Assembly (NCBI GenBank): GCA_050246595.1
Contig: JBFWVT010000128.1
Coordinates: forward strand, 1-7,811
Reading direction: 5' to 3'
From: DATARH01 sp050246595
GTDB lineage: Bacteria; Pseudomonadota; Alphaproteobacteria; ATCC43930; CGMCC-115725
DNA length: 7,811 bases
In this document: one piece after another, positions 1-6,096 of the stretch
How the letters are laid out: the number at the start of each line of letters is the position of its first letter
Numbering within the stretch: the stretch's first letter is position 1
Notes under the pieces: generated by a model
What the model was told of the DNA's origin: nothing
Databases searched by the model: none
The model's input: only the letters and a program-made list of their open reading frames with translations
Position numbers and translations under genes: made by a program

Positions 1-2086
1 TGGCTGACGGGTGATCGAACGGGTCGAACTCATCATCGGTCAGGTCATCGATGGGGCGGGTCAGGTCGGCCGGGAAGTCAAGCGGCTGACCGCGATCCGA
101 ATAGGGCGCGGCGGACCCATGGGCCGCGCCCGGTATAGGTTTACCTATATCCGTGTGTGCAAGGCGCACTGAGGCGCAAGCATTATCAATGACTTGGCTA
201 CCACTGAGGCGCACCTTTTCCGATGTGCTAGGCGCAGACTGAGGCGCAATGTTTTCAATGACTTGCGATTGACTGAGGCGCAGCCCTTCAGCCTTGTGTC
301 CGCGTGATCCAGGCTTGTCGAAAGGCAATTCTCCGCGCTCGATTTTGCGGATCGTGAACAGTCTTTCCATGGCTCTGGCGAACTGTGCCGCCTTCATTCC
401 ACGCGCCTCTGCCATCGCGGCAAAAGCCTTGGGTGCATAGCTGGCACCCGCTCTTGTGCTTTCGGAAACCGGCCGCTTTTGCTCTATGCGAACCGCCAAA
501 CATTCTAGGAAGCGGGCGTTCTCGGTCGCATCCTGGACGTTCAGCGCATTGAGCGCGGCGACGTTCGGCGGCAGGTCGGTCGGCAACATAAATGTGCCCG
601 CGTGCCAGATAAAACCGATCTCCTCGCCATTGCGGGCATAATTGGATTTCTCGCGGCGAATGACGCGTGCATCGGGATCGAGCGGGCCGTCTTCGCTCTC
701 CGGCGTCTCCATGAATATCCGGCTGCGTACCTGATTTTCCCAACTCGTCGAGCCGCTGTAGCTGTCGCCCATCTTGTTCGGATGCGCGATCAGGATGACG
801 GCGCAACCGATCTCCAGCGCCAATCGATTGAGCAGGCCGATAAAGGCCGCGACCTGATGCCGATCGTTCTCATTCCCGCCAAAGACGTGCGCGCTGTTGT
901 CGATCACGATCAGGCGCGGCTTTACCGCTCTGGCCTTGGCGACAAGCTGGTTGTAGCGCGCCGTGGTCGATAGCCGACCGTCGCTGTCGAAGGTGGCTAA
1001 TTCGTTGCCCAATTCCCCGAATAGCGAGATTAGGTGAAGCTTTCCGGCGAGGCTGGCGAGGGACACGCCCAAGCCCGCGCAAATCGCTTTCTGGCGGATA
1101 TGCATCTCCGTCCCGCCGTCTTCGCAGGTGACGTAGATAGTCGGCCCGGACACGGCTTCGATGCCCAGGAACGGCACCCCCGCTGCGATGCAGGTGCAGA
1201 GTAATTGCGCGAGCAGAGACTTGCCCGCACTGCCCTTGCCGGTGAATAGCGTCGCCTGATTGTCCGGCACCCAATCCTTGAGCGTCCAATGGCGCTCTGG
1301 CGTCGGCGCAGCCGCCCATTGGAGCAGATCGAATGACGGCAGCGGGTCGGTCGGCGGTGCCGTGATCGCAGCGAATGTGAGCGCCTGAAGATCCTCGGCT
1401 GTGCCTTTCCAATCGATGATATCGCCCTTCACGGGCAGATCAGGCAATTCGACAATGACAGCCTTGCCGCCGGCCGATTCTATGTCGGCCTTGGCGCGCT
1501 CAGCGAAGCCGCGACCCTCATCGTCATTGTCAGGAAGGATAACGACCATACGGCTCGCCAGGGCGTCCGCGTAGTAGCGTTTCCATCCTTTGGCACCGAA
1601 CGCGACGGCCGTGCCGATAAGGCCCCAGGATGCCAATTTGTCGGCCTTGCGCTCGCCTTCGACCAGATAGACGGGTGCGGAGATGTCGGCGGCTTCGACT
1701 TCATCGGCGCGATAGAGCACGCGCGGGATATCCCCCAGGCCGTTGATCCATCCGCCCTTGCCGTCCGGCCGCTGCGCAACGAACCGCTTTTTCTCACCCG
1801 CCTTTTCCAGTCGAACGGTGCGATAGCCGCGATACTGATAGACGCCCGTTTCGCGCCAAGCCGCGCCAGTCGGCTCGAACTCAGGAAGCAATCCTACCCG
1901 CCGACATTCATCCTTCAAATCCTTCCAATCGGCATCGGTGAAGCTGTGAAAAACGACATCGCCGTTGTCAGCATCCTTCACCGTAACGCTGCGATCGGCC
2001 TTGCTATGACCCGGTGCAGGAATAGCACCTTGCGAGCCGTGCCAGTCGCCGCCGAAATGCCGGGTGATGTTCTGGGCGGCTCCCAT
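1..2086 (-). CDS. Toprim primase / RecA-like replicative helicase fusion of an integrated element (C-terminus outside window)
   Basis: An uninterrupted frame of 695 codons starts at ATG 2086 and runs off the left edge. Residues 1-65 resemble the N-terminal part of phage and island primases (APGHSKADRS), but the cysteines of a CHC2 zinc finger are absent. Residues 138-230 form a Toprim domain with VEGE (Glu143) and PDNDDEG (Asp186, Asp188), the expected metal-binding acidic residues. Residues 265-465 form a RepA/AAA_25-type RecA-like ATPase: Walker A GKGSAGKS at 283-290, Walker B LIVID ending at Asp396, and ILIAHP at 431-436. Residues about 520-600 look like a winged helix (YAPKAFA, AMERLFTIRKIERG). 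From about 603 a low-complexity tail begins that contains a two-copy repeat. The likely role is priming and unwinding DNA for replication of the element. ATA, TTA and AAA codons are commoner than in the chromosomal genes to the right, which suggests transfer. The start overlaps the upstream stop (TGATG), so translation is probably coupled. Confidence 0.9.
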   Translation of the reverse strand, partial: MGAAQNITRHFGGDWHGSQGAIPAPGHSKADRSVTVKDADNGDVVFHSFTDADWKDLKDECRRVGLLPEFEPTGAAWRETGVYQYRGYRTVRLEKAGEKKRFVAQRPDGKGGWINGLGDIPRVLYRADEVEAADISAPVYLVEGERKADKLASWGLIGTAVAFGAKGWKRYYADALASRMVVILPDNDDEGRGFAERAKADIESAGGKAVIVELPDLPVKGDIIDWKGTAEDLQALTFAAITAPPTDPLPSFDLLQWAAAPTPERHWTLKDWVPDNQATLFTGKGSAGKSLLAQLLCTCIAAGVPFLGIEAVSGPTIYVTCEDGGTEMHIRQKAICAGLGVSLASLAGKLHLISLFGELGNELATFDSDGRLSTTARYNQLVAKARAVKPRLIVIDNSAHVFGGNENDRHQVAAFIGLLNRLALEIGCAVILIAHPNKMGDSYSGSTSWENQVRSRIFMETPESEDGPLDPDARVIRREKSNYARNGEEIGFIWHAGTFMLPTDLPPNVAALNALNVQDATENARFLECLAVRIEQKRPVSESTRAGASYAPKAFAAMAEARGMKAAQFARAMERLFTIRKIERGELPFDKPGSRGHKAEGLRLSQSQVIENIAPQSAPSTSEKVRLSGSQVIDNACASVRLAHTDIGKPIPGAAHGSAAPYSDRGQPLDFPADLTRPIDDLTDDEFDPFDHPSA
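134..149. repeat. AT-rich perfect inverted repeat next to the iteron-like array
   Basis: TATAGGT, a TT spacer, then ACCTATA: two perfect 7-bp arms in an otherwise GC-rich stretch, 18 bp from the nearest 11-mer repeat. It is inside the helicase reading frame and uses two ATA codons, which are scarce elsewhere in the window. It could be a protein-binding or DNA-unwinding site linked to the repeats. It has no T-run and is too AT-rich to be a terminator. Confidence 0.6.
168..282. repeat. Iteron-like direct repeats inside the helicase gene
   Basis: Four exact copies of ACTGAGGCGCA (plus-strand reading) start at 168, 203, 238 and 272, so they are spaced 35, 35 and 34 bp apart. Truncated copies AGGCGCA occur at 162-168 and 230-236. 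A second 11-mer, TCAATGACTTG, occurs at 186-196 and 255-265, in alternate intervals. The array is therefore a tandem duplication of about 70 bp, each unit holding two 35-bp subunits. It encodes protein residues about 603-643, which show the matching SQVIEN / SQVIDN repeat. Spacing near 3.3 helical turns and an AT-rich palindrome next to the array fit binding sites for an initiator protein. That function is inference. A neutral tandem duplication in a disordered tail is the alternative. Confidence 0.75.
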
Positions 2087-2271
2087 CAGCACGCCCCCGT
2101 CATATCGAGAAGGGGCCAGCCGTGGACCAGCCTCAAGCCGCTGGCGAAACCATAAGCCTCGCGCTTGGTGATGAAGCTACCAGCCACGCCACGGATATCA
2201 GGCTCCGGCACGACCTTGACGACATACTCAACACGGTCGCGGGTGATCGTGATGCTGTGCGGCTTATCCAT
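2086..2271 (-). CDS. Small hypothetical protein (61 aa) coupled to the primase-helicase
   Basis: The product is 61 residues, and I do not recognise a family. The N-terminal half alternates hydrophobic and polar residues (SITITRDRVEYVVKVVPEP), as in a small beta-rich fold. The C-terminal half (ITKREAYGFASGLRLVHGW) looks helical. No signal peptide or membrane segment is visible. GGGAG lies 7 bases ahead of the ATG and supports this start. The TGA stop shares its A with the ATG of the helicase gene, a classic coupled arrangement that supports this being a real gene. Upstream, the same frame reads through a CAKCG motif to an in-frame TAA ten codons before the ATG. No start codon lies between that TAA and the ATG, so the CxxC stretch is not part of the protein as sequenced. 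A role in replication control of the element would be a guess from position only. Confidence 0.7.
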   Translation of the reverse strand: MDKPHSITITRDRVEYVVKVVPEPDIRGVAGSFITKREAYGFASGLRLVHGWPLLDMTGAC

Positions 2272-2385
2272 CGGCCCGCTCCCGCACTTGGCGCAGGCTT
2301 AGGATTGGGCGGGCGTTACGCGGACATAAATCGGACGGGGCTTCCGTCTCCGTTCCCTGATTTTCCGCTAACTGCCTAGAATCCT
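2272..2385. other. Spacer between the tRNA-Pro 3' end and the element's first gene (probable element boundary)
   Basis: These 114 bases hold no open gene that I can support. If the element was integrated at the tRNA, its end should lie at or inside the 3' half of the tRNA, with this spacer being element DNA. A short GACGG/CCGTC stem (minus strand, about 2335-2350) is present but is too weak to call a terminator. I see no convincing promoter for the 61-aa gene. Confidence 0.4.
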
Positions 2386-2462
2386 TGGTCGGGGAGAGAG
2401 GATTCGAACCTCCGGCCCCTGCCTCCCGAAGACAGTGCTCTACCAGGCTGAGCTACTCCCCG
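2386..2462 (-). tRNA. tRNA-Pro (anticodon CGG)
   Basis: A full cloverleaf can be folded on the minus strand. The acceptor stem CGGGGAG pairs with CTCCCCG, the D arm is GCTC/GAGC, and the anticodon stem CTGTC/GGCAG closes the loop TTCGGGA. The T arm is GGAGG-TTCGAAT-CCTCT. Loop positions 34-36 are CGG, which reads CCG (proline). The discriminator is A and the CCA end is encoded (2388-2386). The 3' end faces the primase-helicase module, the usual geometry of an integration target. Confidence 0.96.
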
Positions 2463-2514
2463 ACGGAGATCGGTCGTTAACGGCTACGGGGCCAGACCGC
2501 GACAGCGGAGGCGG

Positions 2515-2543
2515 GCTATAGCGAGGGTCGCCGCACCGTTCAA
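2515..2543 (-). promoter_or_regulatory. Sigma70-type promoter of tRNA-Pro
   Basis: On the minus strand, TTGAAC (2543-2538) and TATAGC (2520-2515) are separated by exactly 17 bases. Transcription would start near 2508, giving a leader of about 45 nt before the mature tRNA 5' end at 2462. The promoter lies entirely in the gap after the epimerase stop, so the tRNA does not depend on readthrough. Confidence 0.65.
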
Positions 2544-2564
2544 GCCGCTAGAATCTTCGGCAAT

Positions 2565-3728
2565 TCAGACCAGCGAAATTACGCCCGAACTCATCGCCCA
2601 ATCGAGGCTCGTCCCCGCGGCGACCGTCTTTAGTGCGGAAGCGCGGCCGACCGATTTAATCGACTGGCGGGTTTTCGCCTTCAACTTGGGAAGATAGCCT
2701 TCCTTGCGATACCAATCGACGGTGCGCGCGAATCCTTCCCTGACACCGACGACCGGCCGATAGCCGAGCAGCTTTTCGGCCCGCGCCGTCGAAAACGCCC
2801 GGTTATGCTTGAAGAAGCTGAGCCGCCTGCGGTGCAGCGGGGGGCGTATCCCGATCAGGCGGGACAATGTCTCGCACACCACCGCCGCGCCGTACATGAG
2901 GCCGTAAGGCACCGACCAGCCCGGCGCGCGGGTGTCGATCGTCTTCGCGGCCAGCGCCACATAATCACGCAGCGGAATATATTCCGGTCCGGCGAAAATG
3001 AAGGTCTGTCCGGCCGCTTGCGGAGCGGTCATCGCCTTCAGGAAGCCGTCCACCAGATCATCAATATAGACCGGGTGGAAGTTGGGGCGTCCCTTGGTCA
3101 CGAAAATGAAAATGCCCTTGTGGAGCATGCGGAACATCTTGAGCATCCGCAGATCGCCGGGGCCATAGATCGAGGCGGGCCGGACGATCACGACTTCCAT
3201 GCCGGGCTGTTCCATCCGGCGTGCGCAGAGACGTTCGGCCGCGAGCTTGCTTTCCTGATAGAAGTCACGCGGATTAAACGGCGCGTCCTCGTTCGACGGC
3301 GTTTGCGCCACATGACCGTGAACGCCGATCGTCGAGCAGTAGATCATCCGCTTGACCCCGGCCGCATCCGCCGCCGACATCAACTCCTGCGTCGCGTTAT
3401 AGTTGATGTCGAAAAACTCTTCGCGACTGCCTTCGTCGCGGAACATCGCGGCGACATGAACCACGACTTCGGCGTCAGCGACCAGTTCCGCCAGCGTTTC
3501 AGGCGAGGTCAACGGACCCGTGATAACTTCAACCCCTTCCGGGGCGGCATATTTCGCGCTGTCCCGGACCAAGGCCTTTACGTGCCAGCCCTCGCGCGAC
3601 AACCGCTCAACCAGTGCCCCGCCCGTAAAACCGGAAGCACCGGTAACAGCAACTACGCGCCGTCCCTCGTCAGAAGACCGACTGCCAGAAGTATATGCCG
3701 CATTATCTTGAGACACGAGACCCCGCAT
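2565..3728 (-). CDS. NAD-dependent epimerase/dehydratase (extended SDR family)
   Basis: A 387-aa extended short-chain dehydrogenase/reductase. The Rossmann motif TGASGFTG (29-36) fits GxxGxxG. VVHVAA (89-94) follows strand 4. The catalytic set is Ser132/Thr133 with Tyr157-QES-Lys161, and RPASIYGPG (183-191) is the usual family segment. The C-terminal region (about 270-346) with FFKHNRAFSTARAEKLLGYRP resembles the 3-beta-hydroxysteroid dehydrogenase-like branch. Substrate is unknown. Nucleotide sugars or a lipid are possible, and an adjacent acyltransferase fits envelope glycan or lipid work. Some 40 residues after the conserved domain (about 347-387) are basic and then hydrophobic, an unusual tail. 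The first 22 residues precede the fold and the ATG lacks a clear ribosome site. GTG at 3716 (residue 5), preceded by GGGG, is an alternative start. Confidence 0.9.
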   Translation of the reverse strand: MRGLVSQDNAAYTSGSRSSDEGRRVVAVTGASGFTGGALVERLSREGWHVKALVRDSAKYAAPEGVEVITGPLTSPETLAELVADAEVVVHVAAMFRDEGSREEFFDINYNATQELMSAADAAGVKRMIYCSTIGVHGHVAQTPSNEDAPFNPRDFYQESKLAAERLCARRMEQPGMEVVIVRPASIYGPGDLRMLKMFRMLHKGIFIFVTKGRPNFHPVYIDDLVDGFLKAMTAPQAAGQTFIFAGPEYIPLRDYVALAAKTIDTRAPGWSVPYGLMYGAAVVCETLSRLIGIRPPLHRRRLSFFKHNRAFSTARAEKLLGYRPVVGVREGFARTVDWYRKEGYLPKLKAKTRQSIKSVGRASALKTVAAGTSLDWAMSSGVISLV

Positions 3729-3816
3729 TATTATCTAGGAATGAATTATTACATCGGATTTGCCGGTGATTGGCATTATACCCGATCGAACCATCGTGGT
3801 GGCAGAACTTACATCG

Positions 3817-3830
3817 TTTCGTTAACGAAA
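3817..3830. promoter_or_regulatory. 14-bp perfect palindrome upstream of the epimerase (candidate operator)
   Basis: TTTCGTTAACGAAA is a perfect palindrome in the 230-bp AT-rich gap before the epimerase gene. On the minus strand a consensus -35, TTGACA (3848-3843), lies 12 bases upstream, so the palindrome covers the place where a -10 would fall, although no good -10 sits at 17-18 bp. A consensus TATAAT is further down at 3780-3775 but lacks a good -35. Repressor binding at this site is inference. Confidence 0.4.
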
Positions 3831-3958
3831 AAAATGCCAATATGTCAACCAACTTAATGACTTTTTAACATCATTTAACGTCGAGAATGAACGCCCTGCC
3901 GCAACAGACGCGGACGACGCTGCGCTGCAGCGATCGACACGCACACGTCGCTCCTCGT

Positions 3959-4495
3959 CTATTTTTCTTCGCGTTGCAGCTTTGCCGGATTTCCGCCGAG
4001 GATCGCTCCTTCGGGATAGCGCCGGTTTACCAGGCTGTTTGGCAAGACGAGGCTATTATGTCCGATAGCTGCACCATCGACGATCGTGGTCCCGGCCCCG
4101 ATCATGACGCCATTTCCTAGGCGTATTCCGACAGATTTTATTCCCAGATCCTCGAGGTTCTTCCCTTTTTCGGAATGGATGTAGTTTTGCCCGACAATGT
4201 TGACGTTCGGACCACATTGGAAATCGTCGCCAATGTGGGTTTCCCCGGCACCAGAGGTTATGAAGCAACCGGTCGCAACCGTGGCCCGGTCGCCGAAGCT
4301 CAGCACGCCTTCGGAGCATTTGATCTTGCTGAACGCCTCTATCCGACAGTTTCGCCCGAACGTCAGATTGGGAGTGAGATCAACCTCGGCTCGGGAACTG
4401 ACCCGCGCTCCGAAACGCCACCAGTAATAAAGGGAAATCACGAATCCCGGGGTTGCGATCCTCTTGAGGCCCCGGATTATCTTTCCCTCTTTCAC
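3959..4495 (-). CDS. Left-handed beta-helix (hexapeptide) acyltransferase
   Basis: With the GTG start at 4495 the product is 178 aa. Isoleucine/valine/leucine-rich hexapeptide turns run from about residue 40 to the C-terminus (LTFGRNCRIEAFSKI, VGIRLGNGVMIGAG, GAAIGHNSLVLPNS). The protein ends with the family hallmark ILGGNPAKL (166-174). His107, in the loop NYIHSEKG, is the likely catalytic base. Such enzymes (WbbJ, LacA and serine-acetyltransferase relatives) move an acetyl or other acyl group from CoA to sugars on lipopolysaccharide or exopolysaccharide and work as trimers. A hydrophobic stretch, FVISLYYWWRFG, lies at 18-29. The GTG is preferred because GGGGAG lies 5 bases upstream. An ATG at 4624 would add 43 residues that do not resemble the family. 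It is 230 bp from the epimerase and 180 bp from the reductase. Confidence 0.88.
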   Translation of the reverse strand: MKEGKIIRGLKRIATPGFVISLYYWWRFGARVSSRAEVDLTPNLTFGRNCRIEAFSKIKCSEGVLSFGDRATVATGCFITSGAGETHIGDDFQCGPNVNIVGQNYIHSEKGKNLEDLGIKSVGIRLGNGVMIGAGTTIVDGAAIGHNSLVLPNSLVNRRYPEGAILGGNPAKLQREEK

Positions 4496-4505
4496 AGAAA
4501 CTCCC

Positions 4506-4532
4506 CCGAAGCGGTCAGGCGGTCGCCTTCGG
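4506..4532 (-). promoter_or_regulatory. Hairpin abutting the acyltransferase ribosome-binding site
   Basis: In the transcript leader, CCGAAGGCG (4532-4524) can pair with CGCTTCGG (4513-4506) with one bulged G and a loop of 10 bases. The 3' arm shares its last two G residues with the GGGGGAG ribosome site (4507-4501). It could tune translation, or be a chance GC-rich stem. There is no T-run, so it is not an intrinsic terminator. Confidence 0.3.
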
Positions 4533-4676
4533 TGGCACGCTGTAGCCGATGTTAAAAATCCGTTAAAGTAAGGAATGCACAGATGCGGCTCCAAGACAGA
4601 ATCCGCGTGCAATAGGGCGTTCATTCAAGACTTGATGCTCTGGCCGAAGCGTTGCAGCACGCTTGAGCGGTGCCAA

Positions 4677-5981
4677 TCAGCCCCGCGCGTCGAGCATGTC
4701 GGCGATCGCGACGAACTTTTCGCGCGGTGCCCCGGCACGCGCGCGGGCGATTTCGGCCTTGTCGATATTCTGCCAGTCGCGAAACGTGACCGGCGCGACG
4801 CCGCGCGCGGCCAGCAGCGCATCGAGGCCCTGCCGCCCCTGCTTGCCCGAAGGGTCAGGCTGATCGGCGGCGATCGTCTCGACGATCATGAAGCCGTCGG
4901 GGCGATTGGTGCCGATCGTGCCGGTCGGACCCCGCCGCGCCCAGCCGACCGCGTAGAGGCCGGGCGCGATCCGTCCCTCCTCATTGGTGAACCGGCCGAG
5001 CTTGTCGTCGTAGGGAACGCCGGGAATCGGCGCGGTCTTGTAGCCGATCGCGGCGATCACCATCCCGCATGGGATCGCATAGGTCTCCCCGGTGCCCACC
5101 GCCGCGCCGCTTTCGTCGAGTTTCGTCCGTTCGACGATCAGTCGCTCGACCTTGCCGTCTCCCTCCACCGCGACCGGCCGCGCGAAGAAATCGAAGCTGA
5201 TCGTCACCGGCTTGTCGACGCCATTGCCTGACAGAACGGCGAAATTGCGCAGATGGCTGACGGATTTGCGCTGGCCGGGATCGAGCGCAGCGTCCGCATC
5301 CGCCGGCGGCAAGTCCGCCGGATCGACCACCGGTCGCGCGCGTTCGAGGTGGCCCAGCTCGCCAAGCTCCTTTGGCGTCATCCCGATCTGATGCGGCCCG
5401 CGCCGCCCGACGATAGTGATATTGCGGGCCTTGGCGGCTCCAAGCGCGTCGAAGGCATGGCCGACGATATCCGCCCCCTCGAATTCGGCGCTCGTCTTCG
5501 CCAGAACCCGGGCGACATCCAGCGCGACATTGCCGTTGCCGATAACCGCGAACTCGCCCGACGCCAGCGGCGGATCGAGGTCCGCGAAGTCGGGATGGCC
5601 GTTATACCAGCCCACGAACGCGGCCGAACCGATCACGCCCGGCAAATCCTCGCCCGGAATGCCGAGCGGCCGATCGCTCGGCGCGCCCGTCGCCAGTACC
5701 ACAGCGTCATACAGCTCGCCGAGTTCGGCAATACTGACATCCTTGCCCACGGTGACATTGCCAACGAAGCGCACGGTATCGCTGAGCGCCACCTGCTCGT
5801 AACGACGAGACACCGCCTTGATCGACTGGTGATCGGGCGCGACTCCGGTCCTGATCAATCCGAACGGAACCGGCAGCCGATCGATGATATCCACCCTCAG
5901 CTCATCACCGAACTGCTTCTGGGCGGCTTCGGCCGTGTAGTATCCCGCCGGTCCCGATCCGATCACCGCGATATGCCGCAT
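4677..5981 (-). CDS. Ferredoxin--NADP+ reductase, adrenodoxin reductase (FprA) type
   Basis: A 434-aa flavoprotein of the adrenodoxin-reductase/FprA family, at close to full family length. The FAD-binding motif VIGSGPAG (6-13) has Gly8, Gly10 and Gly13. PFGLIRTGVAPDH (39-51) is a family signature. The NADP-binding segment AVIGNGNVALDVAR (145-158) is followed by VGRRGP (191-196), whose arginines fit the 2'-phosphate of NADPH. Late in the protein, WARRGPTGTIGTNRPDG carries the GPTG.IGTN motif conserved in this family. It passes electrons between NADPH and a ferredoxin in the cytoplasm, typically for cytochrome P450s or iron-sulfur metabolism. The partner is not in the window. The ATG at 5981 begins right at the FAD fold and has GAGGTGAG upstream. 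The same frame stays open to 6254, but that stretch is not family-like. No cell-surface function is implied by its neighbours. Confidence 0.93.
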   Translation of the reverse strand: MRHIAVIGSGPAGYYTAEAAQKQFGDELRVDIIDRLPVPFGLIRTGVAPDHQSIKAVSRRYEQVALSDTVRFVGNVTVGKDVSIAELGELYDAVVLATGAPSDRPLGIPGEDLPGVIGSAAFVGWYNGHPDFADLDPPLASGEFAVIGNGNVALDVARVLAKTSAEFEGADIVGHAFDALGAAKARNITIVGRRGPHQIGMTPKELGELGHLERARPVVDPADLPPADADAALDPGQRKSVSHLRNFAVLSGNGVDKPVTISFDFFARPVAVEGDGKVERLIVERTKLDESGAAVGTGETYAIPCGMVIAAIGYKTAPIPGVPYDDKLGRFTNEEGRIAPGLYAVGWARRGPTGTIGTNRPDGFMIVETIAADQPDPSGKQGRQGLDALLAARGVAPVTFRDWQNIDKAEIARARAGAPREKFVAIADMLDARG

Positions 5982-6011
5982 CCTGCTCACCTCATTCTGT
6001 GTCTTTTTGGG

Positions 6012-6039
6012 ATGGTAACGGCGAGAGGCGCGGAGGCAA
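6012..6039 (-). promoter_or_regulatory. Possible promoter of the ferredoxin reductase
   Basis: On the minus strand TTGCCT (6039-6034) and TACCAT (6017-6012) are 16 bases apart, which would start transcription near 6005, about 24 nt before the ATG. Both boxes deviate from consensus. In this 115-bp divergent gap no better pair was found on either strand. Confidence 0.3.
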
Positions 6040-6096
6040 GGATTTACGGCATTGAAACCCGCTAGCGCTATTGTAGGAGCGCGCACGGAGGCAGTT

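Noticed and set aside
161..285. Reading the regular 35-bp repeats as a CRISPR array
   Set aside because: The repeat core is only 11 bp, the spacers are shared between units, and the stretch is in frame in a protein-coding gene.
2805..3857. 350-codon plus-strand open frame opposite the epimerase
   Set aside because: It is the antisense shadow of a well-supported SDR gene. It is rich in Arg, His and Asp with no recognisable motif, as antisense frames of GC-rich genes are.
3887..4120. 77-codon plus-strand frame in the gap and the acyltransferase 3' end
   Set aside because: Most of it overlaps the acyltransferase antisense, there is no ribosome site, and the composition is not gene-like.
4496..4624. 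N-terminal extension of the acyltransferase to an ATG at 4624
   Set aside because: The added 43 residues do not resemble the family, and GTG 4495 has a near-ideal ribosome site.
4575..6065. Long plus-strand open frames opposite the ferredoxin reductase
   Set aside because: They are shadows of a complete FprA-type gene with all cofactor motifs in the opposite frame.
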